DNA of 64,000 nt from Pseudomonas sp. MMS21 TM103 (GTDB taxonomy: Bacteria > Pseudomonadota > Gammaproteobacteria > Pseudomonadales > Pseudomonadaceae): contig NZ_JAJISP010000001.1 of NCBI RefSeq assembly GCF_022132145.1, positions 124,001 through 188,000 on the forward strand. The letters are read 5' to 3'. The position numbers were made by a program, and so were the translations under genes. The notes under the pieces were generated by a model. The model was not told where the DNA came from. It worked only from the letters and a program-made list of their open reading frames with translations, and did not search any database. Below are positions 28,327 through 42,122 of the stretch, one piece after another. Numbering within the stretch: the stretch's first letter is position 1; every line of letters starts with the position of its first letter.

Positions 28327-30195
28327 TCAAATCCACAACTTCTTCAGATCACGCCCGCCGAAGCTCAGGTTGACCATGGCTCGCGTCACCAGAATAGCGG
28401 TGAACATCGAGGTGAGAATGCCCAGCGACAGCGTCACCGCAAAGCCCTTGACCGGACCGGTACCCATGGCAAAAAGAATCCCGCCCACCAATAAGGTGGT
28501 CAGGTTACCGTCGATAATCGCCGAGTAAGCGCGATCGAAGCCCTCGTGAATGGCCCGTTGCACCGACATGCCATTGGCAATTTCCTCGCGAATCCGCGAG
28601 AAGATCAGCACGTTGGCATCCACCGCCATACCCATGGTCAGCACGATACCGGCGATACCCGGCAACGTCAGGGTGGCACTCAGCAGCGACATCAGCGCCA
28701 GCAGCAGCACCATGTTGAAGCCCAGGGCAATGGTCGCCAGCACCCCAAAGAACCGATAGATAACGACGATGAACAGCGACACGAACAACATACCCCAGAG
28801 GGCGGCATCGACGCCCTTGGCGATATTGTCGGCGCCCAGGCTCGGGCCGATGGTGCGTTCTTCGGCGAAGTACATTGGCGCCGCCAGGCCGCCGGCACGC
28901 AGCAACAATGCCAGCTCGGTCGACTCGCCCGGACCATCAAGGCCGGTAATGCGGAACTGGCTACCCAGCGGAGACTGGATGGTCGCCAGGCTGATAATGC
29001 GCTTCTCTTCGATGAAACTCTGGACCGCGACTTCCTTCTCGACACCATCGACAACCTGGCGCACGTAGCGCACGGTCGGCTTCTGCTCGATAAAGATCAC
29101 TGCCATGCTGCGCCCGACATTGCTGCGCGTCGCGCGGTTCATCAACTCGCCGCCATGACCATCCAGGCGGATGTTCACCTGCGGACTGCCATTCTCATCG
29201 AAGCTGGCCTGGGCGTCGGTTACCTGATCACCCGTGATGATCAGCTCACGTTCCAGCTGCGCGGGTGGGCGCCCCTCCTCGCGAAACTCGAAGGCCTCGG
29301 TCGTGGCTCTCGATGCGTCGGGATCGGCTGCCAGACGAAATTCGAGGTTGGCCGTCTTGCCCAGAATGCGCTTGGCCTCGGCGGTGTCCTGCACACCGGG
29401 TAGCTCAACCACGATCCGGTTGGCGCCCTGACGCTGAACCAGCGGCTCGGCCACGCCCAATTCATTGACCCGGTTACGCACGGTCGTCAGGTTCTGCTTG
29501 ATCGAGTATTCGCGGATTTCCGCGAGCTTGGCCTGAGTCAGGCTCAAGCGCAGCACCTGCAAATCGCTACGCTCGGTCGAACTCAACTCGAAATCGGAGA
29601 ACTCTTTGCGAATCAGACTCTGGGCCTTCTCCAGGGTCGCCTCGTCGACGAAACCCAACTGAATCGCGCCGTTGAGCTCAGGCAGGCTGCGGTAGCGCAC
29701 GCGCTCCTTGCGCAGCATGCTCTTGACCTCCCCCTCGTAGACCTTGCGCCGAGCGTCCAGAGCCTTGTCCATATCCACTTCCAGAAGGAAGTGCACACCA
29801 CCGGACAAATCCAGACCCAGCTTCATCGGACCCGCGCCCAGATTGCGCAGCCAGTCAGGGGTGGTCTGCGCGAGGTTCAAGGCAACTACGAAGTCTTCGC
29901 CCAAGGTCTTGCGCACCACATCCTTGGCAGGCAGCTGATCGGCCTGCTTGGTCAAACGGAGCAGGCCGGCGCGGCCTTGCGCAGCCAGACTCGAGGCCTT
30001 GACCTCAATTCCTGCGGCCTGCAAGGCACGGGTGGCGCGTTCCAGATCAGCTTGTTCGACCTGCATGGCCGTGCTGGTACCGCTGACCTGGATCGCAGGA
30101 TCATCTGGATACAGGTTGGGCGCAGAATAAAGAAAGCCGATCGCCAGCACAGCCAGGATCAGCAGATACTTCCAGAGGGGGAATTTATTCAGCAT
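28327..30195 (-). CDS. secD: Protein translocase subunit SecD
   Basis: 622-aa partner of SecF that uses proton flow to complete protein export. There is a first TM at residues 8-25 and a large periplasmic region containing GLDLSGGVHFLLEVDMD and NRVNELGVAEPLVQRQGANRI. Five C-terminal helices carry GMAVDANVLIFSRIREE. It is part of the yajC-secD-secF operon. Confidence 0.97.
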   Translation of the reverse strand: MLNKFPLWKYLLILAVLAIGFLYSAPNLYPDDPAIQVSGTSTAMQVEQADLERATRALQAAGIEVKASSLAAQGRAGLLRLTKQADQLPAKDVVRKTLGEDFVVALNLAQTTPDWLRNLGAGPMKLGLDLSGGVHFLLEVDMDKALDARRKVYEGEVKSMLRKERVRYRSLPELNGAIQLGFVDEATLEKAQSLIRKEFSDFELSSTERSDLQVLRLSLTQAKLAEIREYSIKQNLTTVRNRVNELGVAEPLVQRQGANRIVVELPGVQDTAEAKRILGKTANLEFRLAADPDASRATTEAFEFREEGRPPAQLERELIITGDQVTDAQASFDENGSPQVNIRLDGHGGELMNRATRSNVGRSMAVIFIEQKPTVRYVRQVVDGVEKEVAVQSFIEEKRIISLATIQSPLGSQFRITGLDGPGESTELALLLRAGGLAAPMYFAEERTIGPSLGADNIAKGVDAALWGMLFVSLFIVVIYRFFGVLATIALGFNMVLLLALMSLLSATLTLPGIAGIVLTMGMAVDANVLIFSRIREEIANGMSVQRAIHEGFDRAYSAIIDGNLTTLLVGGILFAMGTGPVKGFAVTLSLGILTSMFTAILVTRAMVNLSFGGRDLKKLWI

Positions 30196-30257
30196 GACGC
30201 CGCCCGTTATGACGCGGGGCGCCTTAAGCGCCCCGTCAGATGGTAAGAGTGTGACGC

Positions 30258-30590
30258 TTAGATAGCTTTCAGCGTGCCCTTGGGCAGGGTCGCGGCGATG
30301 GCCACTTTCTGAATCTTCAGCTCGACTGTATTGGACACTTCCAGCACCACGAAGTCATCGCTGACCTTGGTCACTTTGCCGGCGATACCGCCGCTGGTCA
30401 CGACCTCATCACCTTTCTGCAGGTTGCCGAGCAGGCTCTTGTGCTCCTTGGCGCGCTTGGCCTGGGGCCGCCAGATCATCAGATAGAAGATGACCAGAAA
30501 GCCGACCAGAAATACCCACTCGAAACCAGAACCTACAGCACCAGCTGGGGCCGCGGCATCGGCAAAAGCCTCAGGGATCAAAAAGCTCAT
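30258..30590 (-). CDS. yajC: Preprotein translocase subunit YajC
   Basis: A 110-aa single-span membrane protein associated with SecDF. The membrane helix is FEWVFLVGFLVIFYLMIW, followed by the conserved RPQAKRAKEHKSLL and the cytoplasmic GDEVVTSGGIAGKV domain. It sits between tgt and secD, the classic queA-tgt-yajC-secDF order. Confidence 0.96.
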   Translation of the reverse strand: MSFLIPEAFADAAAPAGAVGSGFEWVFLVGFLVIFYLMIWRPQAKRAKEHKSLLGNLQKGDEVVTSGGIAGKVTKVSDDFVVLEVSNTVELKIQKVAIAATLPKGTLKAI

Positions 30591-30630
30591 TTAACACTCC
30601 TGTTAGAAACTACTCGAAAAAGTTGATTTA

Positions 30631-32810
<2,180 letters not shown>

Positions 32811-32880
32811 GTTCGGAGGAGGTCGTCTAGCAGGGCGGCAAAGCTTACCGGAAATAGTGCAATCTCGCCACGCAAGTGCA

Positions 32881-32909
32881 TTGACCAAGGCCACCGGCAT
32901 CCCTATACT
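32881..32909 (+). promoter_or_regulatory. Sigma-70 promoter of the tRNA-Leu gene
   Basis: TTGACC (32881-32886) and TATACT (32904-32909) with 17-bp spacing end 13 bp before the mature tRNA. The sequence between -10 and the start is GC-rich (TCGCCGCC), as in stringently controlled stable-RNA promoters. Confidence 0.85.
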
Positions 32910-32922
32910 TCGCCGCCATTGT

Positions 32923-33007
32923 GCCCCGGTGGCGGAACCGGTAGACGCGGCGGATTCAAAATCCGTTTTCGAAAGAAGTGGGAGTTCGAGTCTCCCCCGG
33001 GGCACCA
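32923..33007 (+). tRNA. tRNA-Leu (CAA anticodon)
   Basis: An 85-nt class II tRNA. The acceptor stem GCCCCGG pairs with CCGGGGC, and CCA is encoded. The anticodon loop TTCAAAA places CAA at 32957-32959. A long variable arm (CGTTTTCGAAAGAAGTG region) and the T-loop GTTCGAGTC are present. The leucine identity fits the long variable arm and the CAA anticodon (reads UUG). It lies between queA and the cold-shock gene. Confidence 0.95.
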
Positions 33008-33043
33008 ATATTCAGCGTCAAGCAGTAGCAGAAACGCCCGAAG

Positions 33044-33069
33044 AACCGGCCCTAGAGCCGGTTTTTTAT
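33044..33069 (+). terminator. Terminator of the tRNA-Leu transcript
   Basis: Stem AACCGGC/GCCGGTT, loop CCTAGA, followed by TTTTATT; 37 bp after the tRNA. Confidence 0.88.
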
Positions 33070-33285
33070 TGCCTTTTTTATCGCTCCCCCACCTCCCTCG
33101 TCAACCCAGAGGAATCTGAATAGATCTGCGAGCAGATCGCGTTCGGCCTAATAACCCGCTCTCGGCGGAGGCGATTCAAGCAACGGTTTGCGGTAAACAT
33201 TCACGCACTGGCGAGCAACGCAACCCCCTTGCTGAATAGGCACAAATACCCCTTGATTACGCCTGAAACACCGGCCCGGCGGGGG

Positions 33286-33478
33286 TTGGCATTTGCCTTT
33301 TAGTTAGCGTAGAGTGCTTTCCACTGTGTTTGCATGGGTCGCCGTAATTCGTGGCCTGGTGCAGTAGATCGTCTAGATCCGCTACATCCCGTTCGACGTC
33401 GCATTACTCCTTGCAACCAGTCTCAGCCCTCTATCGCGTAGAGGCTGTCATTAACTACGGTTTCAAGGATATTAAGAT
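33286..33478 (+). promoter_or_regulatory. Promoter and long 5' leader of the cold-shock gene
   Basis: TTGGCA (33286) and TAGAGT (33310) with an 18-bp spacer form a plausible promoter. The transcript would have an untranslated leader of about 155 nt before the ATG at 33479, the length usual for cold-shock mRNAs that fold differently with temperature. A hairpin (CCTCTA...TAGAGG, about 33428-33446) lies in its second half. The preceding 33070-33285 shows no gene. Confidence 0.55.
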
Positions 33479-33691
33479 ATGTCGAATCGTCAGAGCGGTA
33501 CCGTCAAGTGGTTTAACGACGAGAAAGGTTTTGGCTTCATCACTCCAGAAAGCGGTCCGGATCTTTTCGTGCACTTTCGCGCGATCGAGGGCGGCGGTTT
33601 CAAGAGCCTGAAAGAAGGTCAGAAAGTCAGTTTCGTTGCCGTACAAGGGCAAAAAGGCATGCAGGCCGACCAGGTTCAAGTCCAGGAATAA
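33479..33691 (+). CDS. CspA-family cold-shock protein
   Basis: 70-aa single OB-fold RNA chaperone. RNP1 is KGFGFI and RNP2 is DLFVHF, with [19 protein letters not shown] at the N-terminus. It ends with QVQVQE. An AAGGA lies upstream of the ATG. Many Pseudomonas copies of this family are expressed at all temperatures; the long leader suggests post-transcriptional control. It is followed by a terminator and is monocistronic. Confidence 0.95.
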   Translation: MSNRQSGTVKWFNDEKGFGFITPESGPDLFVHFRAIEGGGFKSLKEGQKVSFVAVQGQKGMQADQVQVQE

Positions 33692-33707
33692 TCCTGCAGC
33701 TTTTAAG

Positions 33708-33738
33708 AACCCCTGATGGCAACGTCGGGGGTTTTTTT
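33708..33738 (+). terminator. Terminator of the cold-shock gene
   Basis: Nine-bp stem AACCCCTGA/TCGGGGGTT (one T-G pair), loop TGGCAACG, followed by a T-run. Confidence 0.92.
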
Positions 33739-33804
33739 ATGCACCCGATTACCGCGAACGGTCCCCTAAAGCCTTAGCGCCTTACTTTGCATATCGAGCC
33801 CCAC

Positions 33805-34305
33805 ATGCCCAAACACCTGCTGCGCCCGCAGGGTGATTTCCCCCCTGCAGGACTCATCCGCCGCCTGGCCGCCATGTTCTATGACTTGCTGTTGTGCCTG
33901 GCCCTGCTGATCGTCGTGACCTTTGCCTACAAGCTGATCCTGATGGGCTTTTACGGCGAAGCGCAGCTCAAGCAGCTCTCCGATGCCGGTGCACTGGATG
34001 GCGACCCGGTACTGTCTACCCTGCTGGTACTCAGCCTGTTCGGCTTCTTCAGCAAGTTCTGGACACACAGCGGCCAGACGCTGGGCATGCAGGTCTGGGG
34101 CATTCGCATCCAGAACGCCGACGGTACGGCCATCAGCCTATGGCAGGCATTGCTGCGGTTTCTGGTCGCCATCGCCTCCTGGCTGTGTCTGGGCCTGGGG
34201 TTTTTCTGGGTGCTCTGGGACAAGGACAAGCGCAGCTGGCACGACATCTATTCCGACAGCCGCACCGTGCAACTGCCGAAGAACGTCCACAAAAACCAGC
34301 GATAA
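33805..34305 (+). CDS. RDD-family membrane protein
   Basis: 166 aa from ATG at 33805, with three to four membrane helices. RDD features: AGLIRRLAAMFYDLLL (the Arg and Asp of the name), the central SGQTLGMQVWGIRIQNADG, and WDKDKRSWHDIYSDSRTV near the end. RDD proteins are of poorly defined function; some are reported as ion antiporters. It is followed by a bidirectional terminator shared with lptG. Confidence 0.85.
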   Translation: MPKHLLRPQGDFPPAGLIRRLAAMFYDLLLCLALLIVVTFAYKLILMGFYGEAQLKQLSDAGALDGDPVLSTLLVLSLFGFFSKFWTHSGQTLGMQVWGIRIQNADGTAISLWQALLRFLVAIASWLCLGLGFFWVLWDKDKRSWHDIYSDSRTVQLPKNVHKNQR

Positions 34306-34317
34306 GGCTTGCAAACG

Positions 34318-34344
34318 AAAAAGCCGGCAGTTAGCCGGCTTTTT
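34318..34344. terminator. Bidirectional terminator between RDD gene and lptG
   Basis: Perfect 11-bp stem AAAAAGCCGGC/GCCGGCTTTTT with loop AGTTA between convergent genes. Confidence 0.92.
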
Positions 34345-34358
34345 ATCGACTGCAGCAG

Positions 34359-35420
34359 CTACCCCGCGCGACGCAAAAGCCAGGCACCCGCCAATGCGCA
34401 AACCCCTGCAGGGATCAACACAGCAAACAAGGGCGAGAAACCGAACACCAGGCTGGAAGGTCCAAGCAGATCCTGGGCAATGCGGAACACGAAGCCCACG
34501 ACCACGCCGGTGAAGACCCGCTGACCCAAGGTTACCGAGCGCAATGGACCGAAGATGAAGGAGATCGCCATCAACACCAGTGCGGCAGTCACCACTGGCT
34601 GCAGCACCTTGTTCCAGAACGCCAGCCAGTACTGACCATTGTTCAGGCCCTGCTCGCCCAGGTAGTGGATATATCGCCACAGGCCGGTTACCGACAAAGC
34701 TTCAGGCTCCAGCACCACAGTACCCAGCAGCTGCGGGTTCAGTTCGACATCCCAGCGCTCATTCGGCGCCTTGACCACCTCGGTACTGCGCTCACGAAAA
34801 TGTGTGGTTGCCACATTCTCCAGCAGCCAGTGATCGCCCTGATACTGCGCGCGACGGGCAAAGCTGGAAGACAGCAAGTGACGCTGATCATCGAAGCGAT
34901 AACGGGTTACACCGAACAACACGCCATCGGGCTGCACCGCATTGATATGCACGAACTCTTCGCCCTGGCGATGCCACAAACCGCGCTTGGAACTTTGCGC
35001 CTCGCCAGCGCCCATAGCCATGGCGCGATCGGCCTGAGCCTGATTTTCACTCCAGGGGGCCAGGTACTCGCCGATCAGAATGCCTGCCAGCATCAACACC
35101 AGCATCGGCTTCATCACTGCCCAGACGATGCGTCTGATCGAAACTCCGGCAGCGCGCATGATGGTCAGCTCACTGCTGCTGGCCAGGCTGCCCAGCCCGA
35201 CCAGACAACCTATCAAGGCCGCCATCGGCAGCATCTCGTAGACGCGCCGCGGCAGAGTCAAGAAGACATACCAGGCGGCTTCCGGCAAACCATAACCCCC
35301 CTCGACATCGCCCATTTCATCGATAAAGGCGAACAGCAAGGCCAGCCCGACGAGGACGCCCAATACGGTGAGAATCGCGAAAAATACTTGGGTGCCGATG
35401 TAGCGATCCAATCTAAGCAT
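34359..35420 (-). CDS. lptG: LPS export ABC transporter permease LptG
   Basis: 353-aa inner-membrane permease of the LptB2FGC complex that extracts LPS. Six membrane helices flank a periplasmic beta-jellyroll. MLRLDRYIGTQVFFAILTVLG and RRVYEMLPMAALIGCLVGLGSLASSSELTIMRAAGVS are conserved. It overlaps the end of lptF by 8 bp. Confidence 0.96.
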   Translation of the reverse strand: MLRLDRYIGTQVFFAILTVLGVLVGLALLFAFIDEMGDVEGGYGLPEAAWYVFLTLPRRVYEMLPMAALIGCLVGLGSLASSSELTIMRAAGVSIRRIVWAVMKPMLVLMLAGILIGEYLAPWSENQAQADRAMAMGAGEAQSSKRGLWHRQGEEFVHINAVQPDGVLFGVTRYRFDDQRHLLSSSFARRAQYQGDHWLLENVATTHFRERSTEVVKAPNERWDVELNPQLLGTVVLEPEALSVTGLWRYIHYLGEQGLNNGQYWLAFWNKVLQPVVTAALVLMAISFIFGPLRSVTLGQRVFTGVVVGFVFRIAQDLLGPSSLVFGFSPLFAVLIPAGVCALAGAWLLRRAG

Positions 35421-36534
35421 GAGCCACCTCCGACCCGGTACGGCGGCTCGCCCACTTCAGGCGTATCGGCTCCCAATAAAGCAGTACAAGTCCAATCAAC
35501 AGAAATACTCCATGTACCCACCACAACCCTATCGCCTGAGGGATTCGCCCTTTATCCAAAGCGCTGCGCGCAGCGATCAGCAGAGCCAGATAAGTCATGT
35601 ACAAGAGGATTGCCGGCAGCAGCTTGAGAAAGCGTCCTTGCCGTGGATTGACCCGCGACAGCGGCACCGCCAGCAGGGTCACGATGAACACCAGCAGCGG
35701 CAGCGACAGACGCCACTGCAACTCGGACTGGAAGCGCGGATTGTCACTGCCGATCAACTCTGCGGTCGTCACGGCCTCACGCTCACTGATCTCGCCACTG
35801 ACCGAGGGTTTGGGTAACAGCACGCCATAGGTGTCGTACTGAATCGCCCGGTAGTCGGCCTGACCTGGATTGCCGTCGTAACGGTAACCGTTCTGCAGAA
35901 TCAGATAGCGACTGCCATCGGCCTGAATCTCCTGACGCCCGCTTTCCGCCACCAGCACGGTGATTCCGCGCTCCTTGTCGCCCGTCCGGGAAAACCGCTT
36001 CTCGGAGATGAAGATGTCGGCCAGCTCAGCGCGATCTGCCGACAACTCCTTGGTATAGGTCACCCGCGAACCATCCCGCATGGCTTGGAAACGCCCGGGC
36101 ACCAGGGTATCGAACTCGGTCAGGGCGTCCTGTTGATTGAGAATGGTCGCGACCTGCGCTACCCCCTGCGGCGCCAGGCCCATGCTCAACCAGGCTACCA
36201 GCAGGGCCACCAACAAAGCCGGGGCCATGGTGTAGACCAGCAACCGCTGCTGACTCATGCCAGTGGCCGAGAGCACCGTCATCTCGCTGTCGAGATAGAG
36301 CCGGCCGTAGGCCATGAGGATGCCGAGGAACAACCCCAGCGGCAGGATCAGCTGCAGGAACCCCGGCAGACGAAAGGCCATGATCAGGAACAGCACACCC
36401 GGATCCAGCAATCCCTGGGCCGCCTGCGCCAGGTACTTGATGAAACGGCCACTCATTATGATCACCAGGAGCACGGCACTCATCGCACTCAAGGTAACCA
36501 GCACTTCACGAGACAAATAACGGAACACGATCAA
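35413..36534 (-). CDS. lptF: LPS export ABC transporter permease LptF
   Basis: Partner of LptG in LPS export, 373 aa. The best start is TTG at 36534 (MIVFRYLSREVLVTLSA), with GGAG seven bases upstream; a GTG at 36543 is in frame but lacks a ribosome site. GLFLGILMAYGRLYLDSEMTVLSATGMS is the conserved coupling region for LptB. It diverges from pepA across about 140 bp that must hold both promoters. Confidence 0.95.
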   Translation of the reverse strand: MIVFRYLSREVLVTLSAMSAVLLVIIMSGRFIKYLAQAAQGLLDPGVLFLIMAFRLPGFLQLILPLGLFLGILMAYGRLYLDSEMTVLSATGMSQQRLLVYTMAPALLVALLVAWLSMGLAPQGVAQVATILNQQDALTEFDTLVPGRFQAMRDGSRVTYTKELSADRAELADIFISEKRFSRTGDKERGITVLVAESGRQEIQADGSRYLILQNGYRYDGNPGQADYRAIQYDTYGVLLPKPSVSGEISEREAVTTAELIGSDNPRFQSELQWRLSLPLLVFIVTLLAVPLSRVNPRQGRFLKLLPAILLYMTYLALLIAARSALDKGRIPQAIGLWWVHGVFLLIGLVLLYWEPIRLKWASRRTGSEVAHA

Positions 36535-36628
36535 ACCAGACACTCCAGGGTTGTCAGGCTCAGGCGGCTACGATCACACTAGCCGCACTGTTTGCCGGTC
36601 CGCACACAGACGAACCATCGAAAAATAG

Positions 36629-38167
<1,539 letters not shown>

Positions 38168-38243
38168 TGACGATTATTGCAGGCGCGACCGAACGCCATT
38201 CCGCCTCGGCCGCGCCTGCAGCTGCCCACATAACGAAATCACC

Positions 38244-38663
38244 ATGCCCCGAATAGAATTTTATGTATTGTCCTCCGCCACCCCGGCAGACCGCCTGCGG
38301 GCCGCCTGCCAACTGGCGATGAAAGCCTGGCGCCATGGCCTGCCGGTGTTCCTGCGCGGTTGCGATACAGAACAATGCACGGCGCTCGACGAACTTCTCT
38401 GGCGTTTCAAGGCCGAAGCATTCGTACCGCACAACTTGCATCAGGACGACCCGCAAGCACCGGTGGTGATAGGCCTGGACGAAGAGCCGCACACCCAGCA
38501 AGGCGTGCTGATCAACCTGAACCCGACCCTTTCGCCCTTTGTCGAACGCTTCAGCCGGGTGATCGAGATCGTCAACCAAGAACCCGATCTATTGACCGCC
38601 TGCCGGGAAAACTTCCGCAGCTACCGCCAGCGCGGCTATGATCCGAAACGAGTCGAACTTTAA
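38244..38663 (+). CDS. holC: DNA polymerase III subunit chi
   Basis: 139-aa clamp-loader subunit that links the replisome to SSB. It begins MPRIEFYVLSS and contains ACQLAMKAWRHGLPVFLRG and PHNLHQDDPQAPVVIG, typical of HolC. It lies 76 bp after pepA and 10 bp before the next gene; pepA-holC-valS is the conserved order. Confidence 0.95.
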   Translation: MPRIEFYVLSSATPADRLRAACQLAMKAWRHGLPVFLRGCDTEQCTALDELLWRFKAEAFVPHNLHQDDPQAPVVIGLDEEPHTQQGVLINLNPTLSPFVERFSRVIEIVNQEPDLLTACRENFRSYRQRGYDPKRVEL

Positions 38664-38673
38664 GTTCTGCACC

Positions 38674-39075
38674 ATGGACATGCCAAAACCGCCGCAAAAG
38701 CCCACCCACCTGCTGGACGACCTCGAGTCGATCCGCCAACTGCTGGGCGACGAAATCCTTGATCCGCCACTGCTGACCGACTCGATCGACCCGGACACCA
38801 TCCCCCTGCTCTCGGACATCGTCACCCCACCGCCGGCACCAGGCCATCCGCCAGTCGTGGAGGCCGCTCCGCTGCCGCAGGCCGCGCCCCTGCACAGCAG
38901 CATCCAGCAGACCCTCGACCGCAACAGCGACATGAACCGCCTGGATAACGAACTGCGCGCCGCCGCCGAGCTGATTCTGCAAGATGTCATCGACGACTTC
39001 GTGCCGCAGATCGAGGCCGAGCTCAAACGCCGCCTGCAGGCCCGCCTGAGCCGCCTGCTGCCGCCGCGCAAGTAG
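38674..39075 (+). CDS. Conserved hypothetical protein between holC and valS
   Basis: A 133-aa soluble protein. It has an N-terminal motif HLLDDLESIRQLLGDE, a Pro-rich middle (about residues 45-75), and a C-terminal amphipathic helix (LDNELRAAAELILQDVIDDF and a basic end). It is found at this position in other Pseudomonas genomes. No enzymatic motif is visible. The LLDDLESI segment and location suggest a replication-linked or structural role, but that is speculation. Confidence 0.85.
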   Translation: MDMPKPPQKPTHLLDDLESIRQLLGDEILDPPLLTDSIDPDTIPLLSDIVTPPPAPGHPPVVEAAPLPQAAPLHSSIQQTLDRNSDMNRLDNELRAAAELILQDVIDDFVPQIEAELKRRLQARLSRLLPPRK

Positions 39076-39218
39076 AAAAACACCAGTAGCCCAGCTGCAA
39101 TTCGGGAAGGATTGCCCCACCCGTCAGTCACTCGCCCCACGCCGGCCTTACACCTCATGTGCCAGCCCGCTATACTTGCCGGCTTTTCCGATCAGCCGTC
39201 ATAAGGGTCCCGCCGCGC

Positions 39219-42068
39219 ATGGACAAGACCTACCAGCCGCACGCCATTGAAACCGCCCTCTACCAGAATTGGGAGGCGAACAACTATTTCGCCCCCCAGG
39301 GCTCGGGCCAGCCTTACACCATCATGATCCCGCCGCCGAACGTCACCGGCAGCCTGCACATGGGCCATGGTTTCAATAACTCGATCATGGATGCGCTGAT
39401 CCGTTTCCGCCGCATGCAGGGCCGCAAGACCCTGTGGCAACCAGGTACCGACCATGCCGGCATCGCCACCCAGATGGTGGTCGAGCGGCAACTGGCCGCA
39501 GACGGCATCAGTCGCCACGACCTGGGCCGCGAGAAATTCCTCGAGAAAGTCTGGGAATGGAAGGAAGAATCCGGCGGCAACATCACCCGGCAGATCCGCC
39601 GCCTGGGCAGCTCGGTGGACTGGTCGCGCGAGCGCTTCACCATGGACGACGGCCTGTCCGAAGCGGTCAAGGAGGCCTTCGTGCGCCTGCACGAAGACGG
39701 CCTGATCTACCGCGGCAAGCGCCTGGTCAACTGGGATACCAAGCTGCACACGGCAATTTCCGACCTGGAAGTGGAAAACCACGACGAGAAAGGCAAGCTG
39801 TGGAATCTGCGCTACCCGCTGGCGGACGGCAACACGACGATTGACGGCAAGGACTACCTGATCGTAGCCACCACCCGCCCGGAAACCATGCTCGGCGACA
39901 GCGCCGTCGCGGTAAACCCCAACGACGAACGCTACCAGGCCCTGATCGGCACCTTCGTCGAGCTGCCATTGGTTGGCCGACGCATCCCGATTATCGCCGA
40001 CGATTATTGCGACCCGGCGTTCGGCACCGGCTGCGTGAAAATCACCCCGGCCCATGATTTCAACGACTACGAAGTCGGCAAGCGCCACAACCTGCCGCTG
40101 CTCAACATCTTTGACAAGGACGCCGCCGTGCTCGCGACGGCCCAGGTGTTCAATGTCGACGGCAGCGTCAACAGCGAAGTCGATGGCCGCCTGCCCGCCG
40201 AATACGCCGGGCTGGATCGTTTTGTCGCGCGCAAACAGATCGTCGCCGCCTTCGAGGCCGCCGGTCTGCTGGAAGGAATCGACGACCATGCGCTGAAAGT
40301 GCCAAAAGGCGACCGCTCCGGCACCATCATCGAGCCCTGGCTGACCGACCAGTGGTACGTCTCCACCAAGCCGCTGGCCGAGCCGGCGATCAAAGCGGTG
40401 GAAGACGGCGCCATCCAGTTCGTGCCCAAGCAGTACGAGAACATGTATTTCAGCTGGATGCGCGACATCCAGGACTGGTGCATCAGCCGCCAGCTGTGGT
40501 GGGGCCACCGCATCCCGGCCTGGTACGACGAGGCCGGTAACGTCTATGTCGGCCGCGACGAGGCCGAGGTACGCACCAAGCACAACCTCGGCGAGATCAA
40601 GCTGCGCCAGGACGAAGACGTACTGGACACCTGGTTCAGCTCCGGCCTGTGGACCTTCTCCACCCTCGGCTGGCCGCAGCAGACTGAATTCCTCAAGACC
40701 TTCCACCCCACCGATGTACTGGTCACCGGTTTCGACATCATTTTCTTCTGGGTCGCCCGGATGATCATGCTGACCATGCACCTGGTGAAGAACGACGATG
40801 GCACGCCGCAAGTGCCGTTCAAGACCGTCTATGTGCATGGCCTGGTGCGCGACGGCCAAGGCCAGAAAATGTCCAAGTCGAAGGGCAACGTGCTCGACCC
40901 GCTGGACATCATCGACGGCATCGACCTGGACAGCCTGCTGGTCAAGCGCACCAGCGGCATGATGCAGCCAAAACTGGCAGAGAAGATCGCCAAACAGACC
41001 CGCGCCGAATTCCCCGAGGGTATCGCCGCCTACGGCACCGACGCCCTGCGCTTCACCAATCTGGCGCTGGCCTCCACCGGCCGCGACATCAAGTTCGACA
41101 TGGGTCGGGTCGAGGGTTACCGCAACTTCTGCAACAAGATCTGGAATGCCGCCAACTTCGTCATCGAGAACACCGATGGCCAGGACACTGGTGTCAATGG
41201 CGAGCCGGTGGAGCTGTCTTCGGTGGACCGCTGGATCATCTCCGCCCTGCAGCGCACCGAAGCCGAAGTGACCCGCCAGCTCGACGCCTTCCGCTTCGAC
41301 CTGGCCGCGCAAGCCCTCTACGAATTCATCTGGGACGAGTACTGCGCCTGGTACCTGGAGCTGGTCAAACCGGTGTTGTGGGACGAGAACGCCCCGCTCG
41401 AGCGCCAGCGCGGCACCCGCCGCACCCTGGTGCGCGTGCTGGAGGTGGCCTTGCGCCTGGCCCACCCGTTCATGCCATTCATCACCGAAGAAATCTGGCA
41501 GCGGATCAAGGTCCAAGCTGGCGTCAGCGGTGAAACCATCATGCTGCAGGCCTGGCCGGTGGCCAACGAGAGCCGCCTCGACGCCGCCGCCGAAGGCGAC
41601 ATCGAGTGGGTCAAGCAGCTGATGCTCGGCCTGCGGCAGATCCGCGGCGAGATGAAAATCTCCATGGCCAAGCGCATCGACATCATCCTGCAGAACGCCA
41701 GTGACGAAGATCAACGGCGCCTCGCCGACAACCTGCCGCTGCTGAACAAGCTGGCCAAGCTGGAATCGGTGCGCGTGCTGCAAGCCGGGGAAACGGCACC
41801 GATGTCCGCCACCGCCCTGGTTGGCGACATGCAAGTGCTGGTGCCGATGGCCGGGTTGATCGACAAGGACGCCGAGCTGGCGCGTCTGGACAAGGAAATC
41901 CAGCGCCTGGAAGGTGAAGTCCAAAGGGTCGGCGGCAAGCTTAACAACCAAGGCTTCGTCGCCAAGGCGCCCGCCGAGGTGCTCGACAAGGAGCGCGCCA
42001 AGCTGGCCGAGGCCGAGCAGGCCCTGAGCAAGCTGGCCGAACAGCGCGAGCGCATCGCCAGCCTGTAA
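39219..42068 (+). CDS. valS: Valyl-tRNA synthetase
   Basis: Class Ia aminoacyl-tRNA synthetase of 949 aa. The HIGH motif variant is in [15 protein letters not shown] and KMSKS in [11 protein letters not shown]. The inserted CP1 editing domain has [15 protein letters not shown], and the C-terminal coiled coil starts near residue 880. The ATG at 39219 ([11 protein letters not shown]) is chosen over a 20-codon extension. A hairpin terminator follows. Confidence 0.97.
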   Translation: MDKTYQPHAIETALYQNWEANNYFAPQGSGQPYTIMIPPPNVTGSLHMGHGFNNSIMDALIRFRRMQGRKTLWQPGTDHAGIATQMVVERQLAADGISRHDLGREKFLEKVWEWKEESGGNITRQIRRLGSSVDWSRERFTMDDGLSEAVKEAFVRLHEDGLIYRGKRLVNWDTKLHTAISDLEVENHDEKGKLWNLRYPLADGNTTIDGKDYLIVATTRPETMLGDSAVAVNPNDERYQALIGTFVELPLVGRRIPIIADDYCDPAFGTGCVKITPAHDFNDYEVGKRHNLPLLNIFDKDAAVLATAQVFNVDGSVNSEVDGRLPAEYAGLDRFVARKQIVAAFEAAGLLEGIDDHALKVPKGDRSGTIIEPWLTDQWYVSTKPLAEPAIKAVEDGAIQFVPKQYENMYFSWMRDIQDWCISRQLWWGHRIPAWYDEAGNVYVGRDEAEVRTKHNLGEIKLRQDEDVLDTWFSSGLWTFSTLGWPQQTEFLKTFHPTDVLVTGFDIIFFWVARMIMLTMHLVKNDDGTPQVPFKTVYVHGLVRDGQGQKMSKSKGNVLDPLDIIDGIDLDSLLVKRTSGMMQPKLAEKIAKQTRAEFPEGIAAYGTDALRFTNLALASTGRDIKFDMGRVEGYRNFCNKIWNAANFVIENTDGQDTGVNGEPVELSSVDRWIISALQRTEAEVTRQLDAFRFDLAAQALYEFIWDEYCAWYLELVKPVLWDENAPLERQRGTRRTLVRVLEVALRLAHPFMPFITEEIWQRIKVQAGVSGETIMLQAWPVANESRLDAAAEGDIEWVKQLMLGLRQIRGEMKISMAKRIDIILQNASDEDQRRLADNLPLLNKLAKLESVRVLQAGETAPMSATALVGDMQVLVPMAGLIDKDAELARLDKEIQRLEGEVQRVGGKLNNQGFVAKAPAEVLDKERAKLAEAEQALSKLAEQRERIASL

Positions 42069-42092
42069 GCCATACCCCGGCTGCAAATCCCC

Positions 42093-42122
42093 AGCCCGCC
42101 GTCACCAGACCGCGGGCTTTTG
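42093..42122 (+). terminator. Terminator after valS
   Basis: Stem AGCCCGC/GCGGGCT with a 12-base loop, then TTTTG; 25 bp after the valS stop. Confidence 0.75.

Noticed and set aside
39192..42086. 964-codon open frame on the minus strand
   Set aside because: It is antisense to valS, which has all class I motifs; high-GC third positions keep the opposite strand open.
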